This document shows positions 16,121 to 24,218 of a DNA stretch of 64,000 bases, piece by piece. Both the position numbers and the translations under genes were made by a program. Under the pieces are notes generated by a model, which was given only the letters and a program-made list of their open reading frames with translations, made no database searches and was not told the origin of the DNA. Numbering within the stretch: the first letter of the stretch is position 1; every line of letters begins with the position of its first letter. This DNA comes from Flintibacter muris (GTDB lineage: Bacteria; Bacillota; Clostridia; Oscillospirales; Oscillospiraceae), in the NCBI RefSeq assembly GCF_943192995.1, contig NZ_CALPCP010000007.1, positions 1 to 64,000 of the forward strand. Reading direction: 5' to 3'.

Positions 16121-17287
16121 ATGAAAAAGACATTCTGCATGACATTGGCGCTGCTTTTCACACTGGCATTGTCCGCCTGCGGCAAGACGGATGTCCCTGC
16201 CCCTGCGGTTTCGGGAAGCACCCCCTCCGACACTCCTGTGGTTTCTGTTCCGACCCCTGGCGGTCAGCCGGGGCAGTCCCCTTCCTCCTGCACCTTCGAC
16301 CCCGCCCTGTTTGGCGGCAAGCTCCAGAGCTGCGCCTATGCCGGGAACGGAACACTTTTCGTGCTGGCGGACAAGCTGTACCTCTATGACACAGGGGCTT
16401 CCTCGGTGCTGGCCACCGCAGAAGCGCCCCTGGGCGACTTTGAAGCGCAGGCCATTGACGGGGGTTACGTCCTGTCCGGCATGGGCGATAACGGCATGAT
16501 GGCGTACATCTACGACAGCTCCCTCTCTCTGAACAAGGAGATTGCGGTGAATGAGCTTTTACAGGGGGATTTTGTTTTCAGCGAATCCGGGGGCGTTGCG
16601 GCCTCCACAGACGGGAAAAAGCTGGCCTTCGCCGCCTTGGGCGGGCTGTATCTGTATGACCTGGAAAGCGGGAGCCTGACTACTCTCCTGGACATGGCCC
16701 AAAATGCCGGAACAGCCAGCATCAGTATTTCCATGCTGAACGGTGCTGCCTTTGCCCAGGACAACAGCCAGATCGTATTCTATGGCAGCGGCAGCTCAAT
16801 TCCCGCGGCAGACGGCGAGGAAGGTTTTTCCATCTACGGGAGCATCGCCGTGGATGGCAGCGGTCTGAAGCTCACAAAACCGTCCGGCTATGAAATGGAA
16901 GAAATGCAGAGCAGCGTCAGCCGGTTGTTTTTCCCGCAGACCTTCACCCAGGCCAACGGCACACTGCTTTGGATCGACCGGGCAACAGGCAGCGCCAATA
17001 CCCTTTCTTTTTCTGCCAGCGGTGAAGGCAAAGATGGCGTGTACGGCTCGGAGCAGGGGAACTATGTCGCTACCGCTGTTCTTGGCAGCAATCTGACTGT
17101 TCGCGTCTATGACGTGGCCTCCGGCGCATTGGTTGCCACCGAAGTGATTGAGAACTCCGACCCCACGTATTTCAACCGCATCCCCAGGGTTTACCTTTTG
17201 GACGGGGCCAAAACCGCCGTAGTCGTTCTCGGAGGCAGTATCAGCGAAGTTGATACGCTGGTATCCACATTTGAGTTTGGAGCGTAA
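16121..17287 (+). CDS. Lipoprotein with predicted beta-propeller domain
   Basis: 388 residues starting MKKTFCMTLALLFTLALSAC, a lipoprotein signal with lipobox LSAC, then a Pro/Ser-rich linker. The rest carries repeats of the type GGLYLYDLESGSLTTLLD, SIAVDGSGLKLTKPSG and VRVYDVASGALVATEV, which look like blades of a TolB/WD40-like propeller. It starts three bases after the previous lipoprotein gene. A related propeller-like region appears fused to the permease at 19618-21618, so surface propellers are a theme of this operon. Function unknown. Confidence 0.7.
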   Translation: MKKTFCMTLALLFTLALSACGKTDVPAPAVSGSTPSDTPVVSVPTPGGQPGQSPSSCTFDPALFGGKLQSCAYAGNGTLFVLADKLYLYDTGASSVLATAEAPLGDFEAQAIDGGYVLSGMGDNGMMAYIYDSSLSLNKEIAVNELLQGDFVFSESGGVAASTDGKKLAFAALGGLYLYDLESGSLTTLLDMAQNAGTASISISMLNGAAFAQDNSQIVFYGSGSSIPAADGEEGFSIYGSIAVDGSGLKLTKPSGYEMEEMQSSVSRLFFPQTFTQANGTLLWIDRATGSANTLSFSASGEGKDGVYGSEQGNYVATAVLGSNLTVRVYDVASGALVATEVIENSDPTYFNRIPRVYLLDGAKTAVVVLGGSISEVDTLVSTFEFGA

Positions 17288-17544
17288 CATGGAGATCGCA
17301 GGTGGAAACGTGCGTGGAATGGAAACAAAATGCCAGCCTATTTCCCGCATCTGGCTTGATACGGAACAAAAAATCGCGTCGTTTCATCCTTTCACTGATG
17401 CTGGGCCAAGCCATTTTTGCTGTTACAGCCGTGAGCAATTTATGATATATACCTTTGCCCTGGTAGAGAACGGATTTCGGTTTATGTAGGGCATTGTAAG
17501 CAACCTATATTCATTACTCGAATTTGGAGAATAACATGGAAATC
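17273..17544 (+). repeat. 25-bp direct repeats bracketing a small gene
   Basis: 17273-17297 and 17520-17544 match at 21 of 25 positions. Each copy contains TTTGGAG, a stop or spacer, and ATGGA-ATC, so each supplies a ribosome-binding site and start codon. The small gene lies between them. Confidence 0.75.
17289..17489 (+). CDS. Small conserved-looking protein (66 aa)
   Basis: 66 residues, MEIAGGNVRGMETKCQPISR... with a compact segment RIWLDTEQKIASFHPFTD and ending LVENGFRFM. It starts one base after the lipoprotein stop, with GGAG correctly spaced. The pattern I-W-L-D-T-E...ASFH...G-F-R resembles small proteins I have seen in clostridial mobile regions, but I cannot name a family. It is bracketed by 25-bp direct repeats that duplicate the start region of the following ABC gene, so it may have been inserted there. 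Translation is plausible, not proven. Confidence 0.5.
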   Translation: MEIAGGNVRGMETKCQPISRIWLDTEQKIASFHPFTDAGPSHFCCYSREQFMIYTFALVENGFRFM

Positions 17545-18423
17545 ACATTTGAAAGCGTATCGAAACAATACAAAAGCAAGTATGCGCTGAAAAACTTTAC
17601 CGCCACCTTGAGCGAGGGCGTGTATGGCCTGCTGGGTGAAAACGGGGCCGGGAAAACCACGCTTATCAATACTTTTGTAGGTATCCTGCGCGGGGACAGC
17701 GGCACGATCCGGGTGGACGGCCAGAATGTGAGGACGCTGGGCAAAGCGTTCCTGTCCCAAATCGGCTATATGCCTCAGTACCCCATTTTTTACCGGGATT
17801 TTACCGTCAAGGATTTTCTGCTCTATATGTGCGCTCTGAAAGACATTTCCACCTGCGGAGCGCAAGACCGGGTTGCGGAGCTGCTTGCCACGGTGAACCT
17901 GACGGATGCGCAGGACAAGAAAATCGGTGCGCTCTCCGGCGGTATGCGTCAGCGCGTTGGTATTGTGCAGGCCATGCTGTCTGACCCTAAAATTCTGATT
18001 TTGGACGAGCCTACCGCCGGTCTTGACCCCAGTGAGAGGATACGGTTTCGGAACCTGATCTCCCGGTTTGCCCAGGGCCGGACGATCCTGCTGGCAACCC
18101 ACATTGTTTCTGATGTTGAGTGCATCGCGCGGGAAATCCTGCTGCTGAAGCAGGGGACGCTGCTTATGCAGGGGACGCCCGCCGCGCTGGAGCGGAACAT
18201 TGAGGGCAAGGTGTGGAATGTGACCGCCGGGGCCGAGGATGCCGCGCTGCTGACCGATATGTACTGTGTCAGCAACATGAAGCAGGAGGACGGACGGTTT
18301 ACCCTCCGCATTGTTGAGGATGGATGCCCGATCAAGACCGCACAGCCTGTCCAGCCCAACCTGGAGGATGTGTTCTTGTACTATTGCAGAGGAGAGAGCC
18401 ATGATACGTCTGATACGGTATGA
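17536..18423 (+). CDS. ABC transporter ATP-binding protein (ABC-2 export type)
   Basis: 295 residues from ATG 17536. Walker A GENGAGKTTL (about residues 36-45), signature LSGGMRQRVG, Walker B ILILDEPTAGLDP and a switch His in ATHIVSD are all present. The C-terminal extension is of the kind seen in CcmA/BcrA-type ATPases that drive ABC-2 permeases. The next gene overlaps its end by 23 bases. It energises the two membrane proteins that follow. The two-component system upstream suggests a role in resistance to, or export of, a peptide or lipid-like compound. Confidence 0.92.
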   Translation: MEITFESVSKQYKSKYALKNFTATLSEGVYGLLGENGAGKTTLINTFVGILRGDSGTIRVDGQNVRTLGKAFLSQIGYMPQYPIFYRDFTVKDFLLYMCALKDISTCGAQDRVAELLATVNLTDAQDKKIGALSGGMRQRVGIVQAMLSDPKILILDEPTAGLDPSERIRFRNLISRFAQGRTILLATHIVSDVECIAREILLLKQGTLLMQGTPAALERNIEGKVWNVTAGAEDAALLTDMYCVSNMKQEDGRFTLRIVEDGCPIKTAQPVQPNLEDVFLYYCRGESHDTSDTV

Positions 18424-19621
18424 GTTTATCAAGCAGTTCTGCAAACGCTCCATCCTGGCGCTCTTTGTGGTGTTCAGCCTCGCCAACCTGTTCAAAATCT
18501 ATGGCGAATACAAATCCTACTCCTATCTGACAGACGGGAACGGAGAGCGGAGCTGGCACACGCTTCATTGGCAGCTCTATGAGGAATACCGGGGCGAGAT
18601 CACCCCGGAAAAGGTGGAACGGTTGCTTGCCGTGTATGTGCCTCTCGTGGAGGCCACATCGGATATGACCGCAAGCACAGCTACCGATGACCCCAACACG
18701 ATGACCGGGAATCTGTATAGCGACAGGAATCTGCTGGACAAGTATTTTGTGCAACCCATGCAGTATTCCTATGAGTACAGCGGCCGGTCGGAGCAAGTGG
18801 CGAATAGAGCGCGGCAAAGCGCCGCGCTCTATGGGGAACAGGGGGCGGTTTACCAGCAGAGGGAGAGCGGCGCGATCTATAATCTTTATGCTGGCCGCAC
18901 CATCCCCGCCTTTGCCTATCGGGAAATGTGCAATTACTATCTGAATTATGATTTTTCCATCGTCCTGACCCTCCTGCTCTGCCTCTATGGGATCATCGGA
19001 ACCTTTGTGAGCGAGAGGGAGACGCAGATGGATATGCTGCTGCTGGTAAGTCCCAACGGCGGCAGAAAAACAGCCCTGGCGAAAATCATTGCGGCCACCC
19101 TGTTTCTGCTCCTGACATCGCTGTGGTTTTCTTTCCTTGACCTGATTGGCTTTGCGGCCTCCTTTCAGACCTTTGAAGGGCTGGCCTTGCCGGTGTTCGC
19201 AATTCCGAACTTTGCGGAGGCATCCGTCAATCTCAGCATTTTTCAGTATGTCCTCCTGTCTGCTGCCCTCAAATGCGCCGGTACATGGGTGATCGGGATG
19301 CTCTGGCTGTTGGTTTCGATGTTCTGGAAAAATGCCCTGCTCCCCTTTGTCATCGACTTTGCCCTCTGTATGGCGCTGACCGTCAGCGGAGCCGCCTGTG
19401 CCTACTCCAATTTCGTCTGGACAAAAGTGCTGAACCCTTATTCTCTGCTGACAAACCGTGTTCTTCTGGGCAAAACGGAGTTTGTAAACCTGGACGGATT
19501 TCCCGTCCTGACTTGGCAGGCCGCAATATGGTTTGCCCTGATCGCGGGCCTTGCGGTTGCTGTTGTGATTTATTTTCTGTCAGCGGAAAACTGTCACCGC
19601 TGTGTTCGGAGGGCAAGATGA
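18401..19621 (+). CDS. ABC-2 type permease
   Basis: 406 residues from ATG 18401, behind GGAGAGAG. A first membrane helix (about residues 18-38) is followed by a large roughly 150-residue extracytoplasmic region, then five more hydrophobic segments (FSIVLTLLLCLYGIIG; FLLLTSLWFSFLDLIG; others), the classic ABC-2 layout. It overlaps the ATPase gene and its TGA overlaps the next ATG (ATGA). It works with the ATPase at 17536 and the second permease. Substrate unknown. Confidence 0.8.
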   Translation: MIRLIRYEFIKQFCKRSILALFVVFSLANLFKIYGEYKSYSYLTDGNGERSWHTLHWQLYEEYRGEITPEKVERLLAVYVPLVEATSDMTASTATDDPNTMTGNLYSDRNLLDKYFVQPMQYSYEYSGRSEQVANRARQSAALYGEQGAVYQQRESGAIYNLYAGRTIPAFAYREMCNYYLNYDFSIVLTLLLCLYGIIGTFVSERETQMDMLLLVSPNGGRKTALAKIIAATLFLLLTSLWFSFLDLIGFAASFQTFEGLALPVFAIPNFAEASVNLSIFQYVLLSAALKCAGTWVIGMLWLLVSMFWKNALLPFVIDFALCMALTVSGAACAYSNFVWTKVLNPYSLLTNRVLLGKTEFVNLDGFPVLTWQAAIWFALIAGLAVAVVIYFLSAENCHRCVRRAR

Positions 19622-21618
19622 GCGTTTTCTCTTATGAATGGAAAAAACTGATGATTTACCAGCGGGGCCTATGCTATATCCTGGCCGCGCTCCTGGTCAG
19701 TATGGTTTGGCTGGCCGCAGCCGACAGGCCGCAGAACAGCGCGATGGAAGAGTACCGCAAGGAATATGAGTGGTATCTGGAACGGCTGGACGGAGCCTGC
19801 ACAGAGGAAAAAGCTGCTTGGTTGGAGCAGGAGGCCCAGGCCATCACGGAGGCCCGCTACACCCGCTCTCAATCTCAGGAAAGCTATTACAGCGGCCAGA
19901 TCACAGAGGAACAGTATGAGCGGCAGATCGCGGAGGTCAACACGGTTTTGGCCCATGAGCATGGCTTTGAAGCTGTGTATCAGCAATACTTATATATCTG
20001 CGAGAACACCGGCAATCGTTACTTTCTGAAAACAAACGGCTGGGCGGGGTTGTTTTCCGCCCAAACGCTGGACTTCCCACTGTTCCTTGTCATTTTGATT
20101 TTGGCAGCTGCGGTTTTTTGCTCGGAGTATAGCTGCCAGATGGACGCGCTTTTGCGGACTGCGCCTCAGAGCCGCAAGAGCGCCAGAAGCAAAGCCGTGA
20201 TGACCCTCTGCGCCGTGTTCGCTCTCTGCGGAGGGCTGGCCCTGATTCGTTTTGTATTCTTCGGGATGAAATATGGCCTGCCCCACGGGGAGTACCCTGT
20301 CCAGAGTATCGCCAGTTTCGGAGGCAGCACAAAAAATATCTCTTTGCTGGCCGCGTATCTGATTCTAACCATCCTGCGCTGTTTTGGCTCAGTGTATCTC
20401 GCCGCCCTGCTGCTCTTTACCTCCGTTTTAGTGAAGAAATACGCTTTAACTGTGGTGATCGGGGTGGCATCCACCTTAATCCCGTACATCGGACTGTCCA
20501 GGCAGATTTGCTACCGCTTGCCGTTGCCCCTGCCGTTCCTGCTGGCAACCGGCTTTCTGGAGGGGGCTTCCTCCGCGGAGGATTCGCTGACAGGTGAACC
20601 CATCGTGATTTTTTCAGAGCGTTCCCCCCAGGAGCTTCTGGCCCTGCTGTGCCTGTCTGCTATGTGCTGTGCCCTCATGGTATGGTGGGTGCTGCGGCAA
20701 AACACAAACTGCTGGCAGTCTGGAAAAAAATTCGTCAGACGGCGCGGGGCCACAGTGTTGGGACTGCTAATTTTGCTCTCACTGTCCGGCTGCTCTGCCG
20801 CAGAATCCACAAACGGGATATTCAATTCATCTTCGCAAAGTGTGTCGGAAACTTACAGCGTGATCTACGATGACCAGACGCGGACATACGCTCTGGAAAA
20901 CCGGGCAACCGGCGCTTTGACGGATTTGGCTCTCTGTCCGCTGTTCGGGGCCTTTTCGGATGGCGAATCCATTAAAGCTGTCTATATGGATGCTCCGTAC
21001 ATTTATTATATGACCTCCCGCACAGAACAGTATGTGGATCGCGTCGGCAGCTATAACAGCACAGTTACCCAGGTGTCCATCGTCCAGCTTAATACAGAAA
21101 CCTTTGAGGAACAGGTTATTTTCGAGAAAATAACGGACAGTGGGCGCTCTCTGCTGGGAATTGACTATACCGTGGGGGATACCTGGATGTTTCTGCAATA
21201 CTGCTATGGCTTTTTCCTGAACAACGACAGTCTCTTTTTCATTACGAATGATGGGATTACGGAAGTGAGCAGGACGATCCAGCGAACGCAAGTGCTGGAC
21301 ATCCCCACCAGGGGGAATGTAGCGTTTGATGGGCGGACGATTTACTTCATCAACGAAAATTCTCTGCTGACAGCGTATGACACAAAAACCCACAAAGAAA
21401 GACCGTTTCGGAATATGGTTGCCTCTGACTTCTGCCTGACCGAGCAGGGGCTGTACTTTGTCAACCGCCTGGATTCCGATTGCGTTTATCTGTGTGGCAA
21501 GGATGGCGTTGGCAGTCTGAAGATTTCAAATGACCCAGCCCTATCGGTTGATTATGACGGTGAGAAAGTTACCATGATTCTAAAATCGGACGGGAAGGAG
21601 GTGGTTTTTGAACCGTGA
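19618..21618 (+). CDS. ABC-2 permease fused to a C-terminal extracytoplasmic propeller-like domain
   Basis: 666 residues. Residues 1-370 match the preceding permease in layout: an N-terminal helix (LCYILAALLVSMVW), a soluble loop and a cluster of five membrane segments ending near CCALMVWWVLRQ. After a charged stretch comes another hydrophobic segment, TVLGLLILLSLSGCSAAES, which looks exactly like a lipoprotein signal with lipobox LSGC. About 280 residues follow with repeated Y-D/Y-I-Y motifs (DAPYIYYMTSRTEQYV; SLFFITNDG; TIYFINENS; GLYFVNRL), a propeller-like pattern. So a permease and a lipoprotein appear to have fused into one frame. Whether it is one chain or is cleaved is unknown. Confidence 0.75.
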   Translation: MSVFSYEWKKLMIYQRGLCYILAALLVSMVWLAAADRPQNSAMEEYRKEYEWYLERLDGACTEEKAAWLEQEAQAITEARYTRSQSQESYYSGQITEEQYERQIAEVNTVLAHEHGFEAVYQQYLYICENTGNRYFLKTNGWAGLFSAQTLDFPLFLVILILAAAVFCSEYSCQMDALLRTAPQSRKSARSKAVMTLCAVFALCGGLALIRFVFFGMKYGLPHGEYPVQSIASFGGSTKNISLLAAYLILTILRCFGSVYLAALLLFTSVLVKKYALTVVIGVASTLIPYIGLSRQICYRLPLPLPFLLATGFLEGASSAEDSLTGEPIVIFSERSPQELLALLCLSAMCCALMVWWVLRQNTNCWQSGKKFVRRRGATVLGLLILLSLSGCSAAESTNGIFNSSSQSVSETYSVIYDDQTRTYALENRATGALTDLALCPLFGAFSDGESIKAVYMDAPYIYYMTSRTEQYVDRVGSYNSTVTQVSIVQLNTETFEEQVIFEKITDSGRSLLGIDYTVGDTWMFLQYCYGFFLNNDSLFFITNDGITEVSRTIQRTQVLDIPTRGNVAFDGRTIYFINENSLLTAYDTKTHKERPFRNMVASDFCLTEQGLYFVNRLDSDCVYLCGKDGVGSLKISNDPALSVDYDGEKVTMILKSDGKEVVFEP

Positions 21619-21676
21619 CGGTACGGGAGCGCCAGGTATCCGTCAGAGCAAGGCGAAAAAAACGCGGCAGATGTGA

Positions 21677-21700
21677 GGCCCCTTTCCAAAGGGGCCCTTT
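21677..21700 (+). terminator. Probable terminator of the export operon
   Basis: GGCCCCTTT (21677-21685) pairs perfectly with AAAGGGGCC (21688-21696), followed by CTTTGCC. The T-run is weak. It lies about 60 bases after the permease-fusion stop. The rest of 21619-21832 shows nothing else. Confidence 0.5.
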
Positions 21701-21832
21701 GCCCTGGGGTGGGACGGGGTATTTTGATGAAAAAATCCCATGGACTGGAGGACAAAACCGTCAAAAAGCCGCTAGTCAGAGCACGGTCCGGTGACTATAA
21801 TAGTTCGAGATTCTTTGAAGGAAGGTATATCC

Positions 21833-23242
21833 ATGACCAAAGACCTTACCACTGGCAGCCCCATGCGGCTGATTATTGGTTTTGCCCTGCCCACCCTGTT
21901 CGGGATGCTGTTTCAGCAGATGTACAACCTGGTGGACACCATGATCGTAGGCAAGCTGCTGGGGGCCTCCGCATTGGCGGCTGTGGGTTCCACCGGCTCC
22001 ATCAACTTCTTTGTGATCGGCTTCTGCATGGGGGTGTGCAACGGCTTTGCCATCCCGGTGGCCCAGCGGATGGGGGCCAACGAGCCCTCCAAAATGCGCC
22101 GCTACGTGGCCAACGCCGCCTATCTGGCGGCGGCCTTTGCCCTGGTGCTCACCGTGACCACCGGCCTGCTGTGCCGGAAAATCCTCACCCTGATGCTTAC
22201 CCCGGAGGATATCTTTGACAACGCCTGTCTCTATATCTTTGTCATCTTCATGGGTATCCCCGCCACCTTTCTTTACAATCTGCTGGCCGGGATTATCCGC
22301 TCCCTGGGGGACAGCAAAACGCCGGTATACTTTCTGGCCCTGTCCTCCATGCTGAACATTGTTCTGGACTTTGCCCTGATTCTGGGCGCCAATGCCGGGG
22401 TGGCAGGGGCGGCTGTTGCCACTGTCACCTCCCAGGCGGTGTCCGGGGTGGCCTGCCTGCTCTACATGATGAAAAAATACCCCATCCTCCGCATGACAAA
22501 GCAGGAGCGTCGGCTCGACCGCCACTCCTGCTGGGTGCTGTGCTCTATGGGCATTCCCATGGGGCTGCAATACTCCATCACCGCCATTGGCTCCATTGTC
22601 CTTCAGTCCTCGGTAAACGCCCTGGGCAGCCTGTATGTGGCCGCTGTGGCGGCGGGGGGAAAGGTGTATCAGCTGCTTGCCTGCCCCTTCGACGCTATGG
22701 GGGCCACCATGGCCACCTACAGCGGCCAGAATGTGGGGGCCTGCAAGCTGGACCGGCTGGGCCAGGGTATCCGCGCCTGTTCCCTGCTGGGACTGGGCTA
22801 CTCGGTCATCGCATTTTGCGCCATGCTCCGTTTCGCCCCCCAGTGCGCCATGCTGTTTCTGGACCCCAAGGAGCTGGATGTGGTTTTGCTGACCCAGCTG
22901 ACCACCCGGTATATTGTCATTCAGTCTGCCTTCTTCTTCCCGCTGTCCCTGGTGAATATTGTCCGGTTCTCTATCCAGGGCATGGGGTTCAGCCCCTTCG
23001 CCATCCTGGCCGGGGTTTTGGAGATGGCCGCGCGGACCAGTGTGGGCCTGATTCTGGTGCCCGCCTTTGGCTACACCGCCGCCTGCTTCGCCTCCCCCTC
23101 CGCCTGGGTGTGCGCCGACCTGTTTTTGATACCCGCCAGCATGGCCTGCATTGCCCGGCTGCGCCGGCTCTATCCCAACAACCCCAGCGAGGAGGAGCCT
23201 GTTCCCCAGCCGGTCCCCCTCAGGGCGGGAGCCCATCGATAA
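21833..23242 (+). CDS. MATE-family efflux transporter
   Basis: 469 residues from ATG 21833 behind GAAGGAAGG. About twelve membrane helices. The N-terminal MATE signature is evident: GFALPTLFGMLFQQMYNLVD, VGKLLGASALAAVGSTG and NGFAIPVAQRMGA, with a similar second half (QYSITAIGSIVLQSS; GGKVYQLLACPFDAMGA). It would export organic cations or drugs using a Na+ or H+ gradient. It follows the export operon on the same strand but after a probable terminator, so it is likely its own unit. Confidence 0.93.
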   Translation: MTKDLTTGSPMRLIIGFALPTLFGMLFQQMYNLVDTMIVGKLLGASALAAVGSTGSINFFVIGFCMGVCNGFAIPVAQRMGANEPSKMRRYVANAAYLAAAFALVLTVTTGLLCRKILTLMLTPEDIFDNACLYIFVIFMGIPATFLYNLLAGIIRSLGDSKTPVYFLALSSMLNIVLDFALILGANAGVAGAAVATVTSQAVSGVACLLYMMKKYPILRMTKQERRLDRHSCWVLCSMGIPMGLQYSITAIGSIVLQSSVNALGSLYVAAVAAGGKVYQLLACPFDAMGATMATYSGQNVGACKLDRLGQGIRACSLLGLGYSVIAFCAMLRFAPQCAMLFLDPKELDVVLLTQLTTRYIVIQSAFFFPLSLVNIVRFSIQGMGFSPFAILAGVLEMAARTSVGLILVPAFGYTAACFASPSAWVCADLFLIPASMACIARLRRLYPNNPSEEEPVPQPVPLRAGAHR

Positions 23243-23298
23243 AAATAAGAACCCCGGCCAATGTCATGAGGTTAAGCAAAGCGAGGAAACTCCCCCCC

Positions 23299-23980
23299 CT
23301 AAACACGCATAGAATTCATTCGACCGGTGCTTTGAAGCACCTTGGCGGCAGCCTGTTCAGCGAGCAGCCTGTTGTATCGTTCTGTCAAACGGGGATGCAG
23401 AAACTGCGCAACGCCTGGTGTGTCTGTATTCCTCGTTATTCCCGCAGATTCCAGCCACGCCTGACCTCCCCTGATGTAGATCGGTTCCCCAGGGTCGAAG
23501 ATCAAGGGCTCCGGGCGGTCTATCACGCCCTTGTCAGCCAAATGGTTGATAAAGTCCCTGTACTCCTGGAAGGACATCTGGCTTATGTCGCACTTTCCCG
23601 AAAGTGCCTCGATTTCCTGCTGCGTCAGTTGGCTTTCCCCACTCTTGGCCAGCTCTGACTGCCTGGCCAGCAGATTGGAAAAGTAGTCGGGGCCGGACAA
23701 CGCGCGCCGAAGCGGGAACCGGAGGGAGCACCAGGTCCTCCGGAACATGGGGCAACGCAGCTTCCTCCATTTCAGAAGCTGTGTTCTCATTGCTGACCAG
23801 ATCGTCCAGCGGCACACCGTACAGCCGGCTTAGATAGGTCAGATTATCCAGCGACGGCACTGCCGTTCCCACCTCCCATCTTGATATGGCTTGACGGGAG
23901 ACGTGCAGAGCCTCGGCCAGTTCTTTCTGAGTCAGGCCCTTGGCCCTTCTCAGCTCAGCCAGTTTTTCATTTATACCCAT
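23299..23980 (-). pseudogene. XRE-family regulator split by a frameshift
   Basis: The first frame (from ATG 23980) gives an XRE helix-turn-helix: KLAELRRAKGLTQKELAEAL, HVSRQAISRWEVGTAVPSLD. It then loses sense. A second frame continues with YFSNLLARQSELAKSGESQL... to the stop at 23299. Removing one C from the run of four complementing 23689-23692 joins them as SARVVRPDYFSNLL, giving a single protein of about 226 residues. The C-terminal part is not a family I recognise. It is either a real inactivating insertion or a sequencing error in a homopolymer. Confidence 0.75.
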
Positions 23981-24040
23981 TCAATCTCACCTCATCCAGT
24001 GTAAGATATACGCCTTAGCCTGTAAACCAATTATCTGTTG

Positions 24041-24076
24041 CGCCCAGGAAACTGTTAGTTGCCTGGGCGTTTTTAT
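24041..24076 (+). terminator. Intrinsic terminator, plus strand
   Basis: CGCCCAGG (24041-24048) pairs with CCTGGGCG (24062-24069) and is followed by TTTTTATATATA. It is oriented on the plus strand, yet no plus-strand gene ends nearby; it may stop read-through from the MATE gene or end an unrecognised short transcript. Confidence 0.65.
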
Positions 24077-24183
24077 ATATATCGGATGGACTTATTGGGA
24101 ACAATAGCCTTAAATTGGTTGCTTGTCAGCCCGGCATAAATGATAACAATCATTAGATTTGTCGCCATATGCAGGAACGATAA

Positions 24184-24209
24184 AAGCGGGACGGCGAACC
24201 GTCCCGCTT
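24184..24209 (-). terminator. Terminator of pnp (works both ways)
   Basis: AAGCGGGACGG (24184-24194) pairs perfectly with CCGTCCCGCTT (24199-24209) around a four-base loop. On the minus strand it is followed by TTATC, giving TTTTATC with the stem end; on the plus strand by AAAAAA. It lies ten bases past the pnp stop. Confidence 0.85.
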
Positions 24210-24218
24210 AAAAAATGT

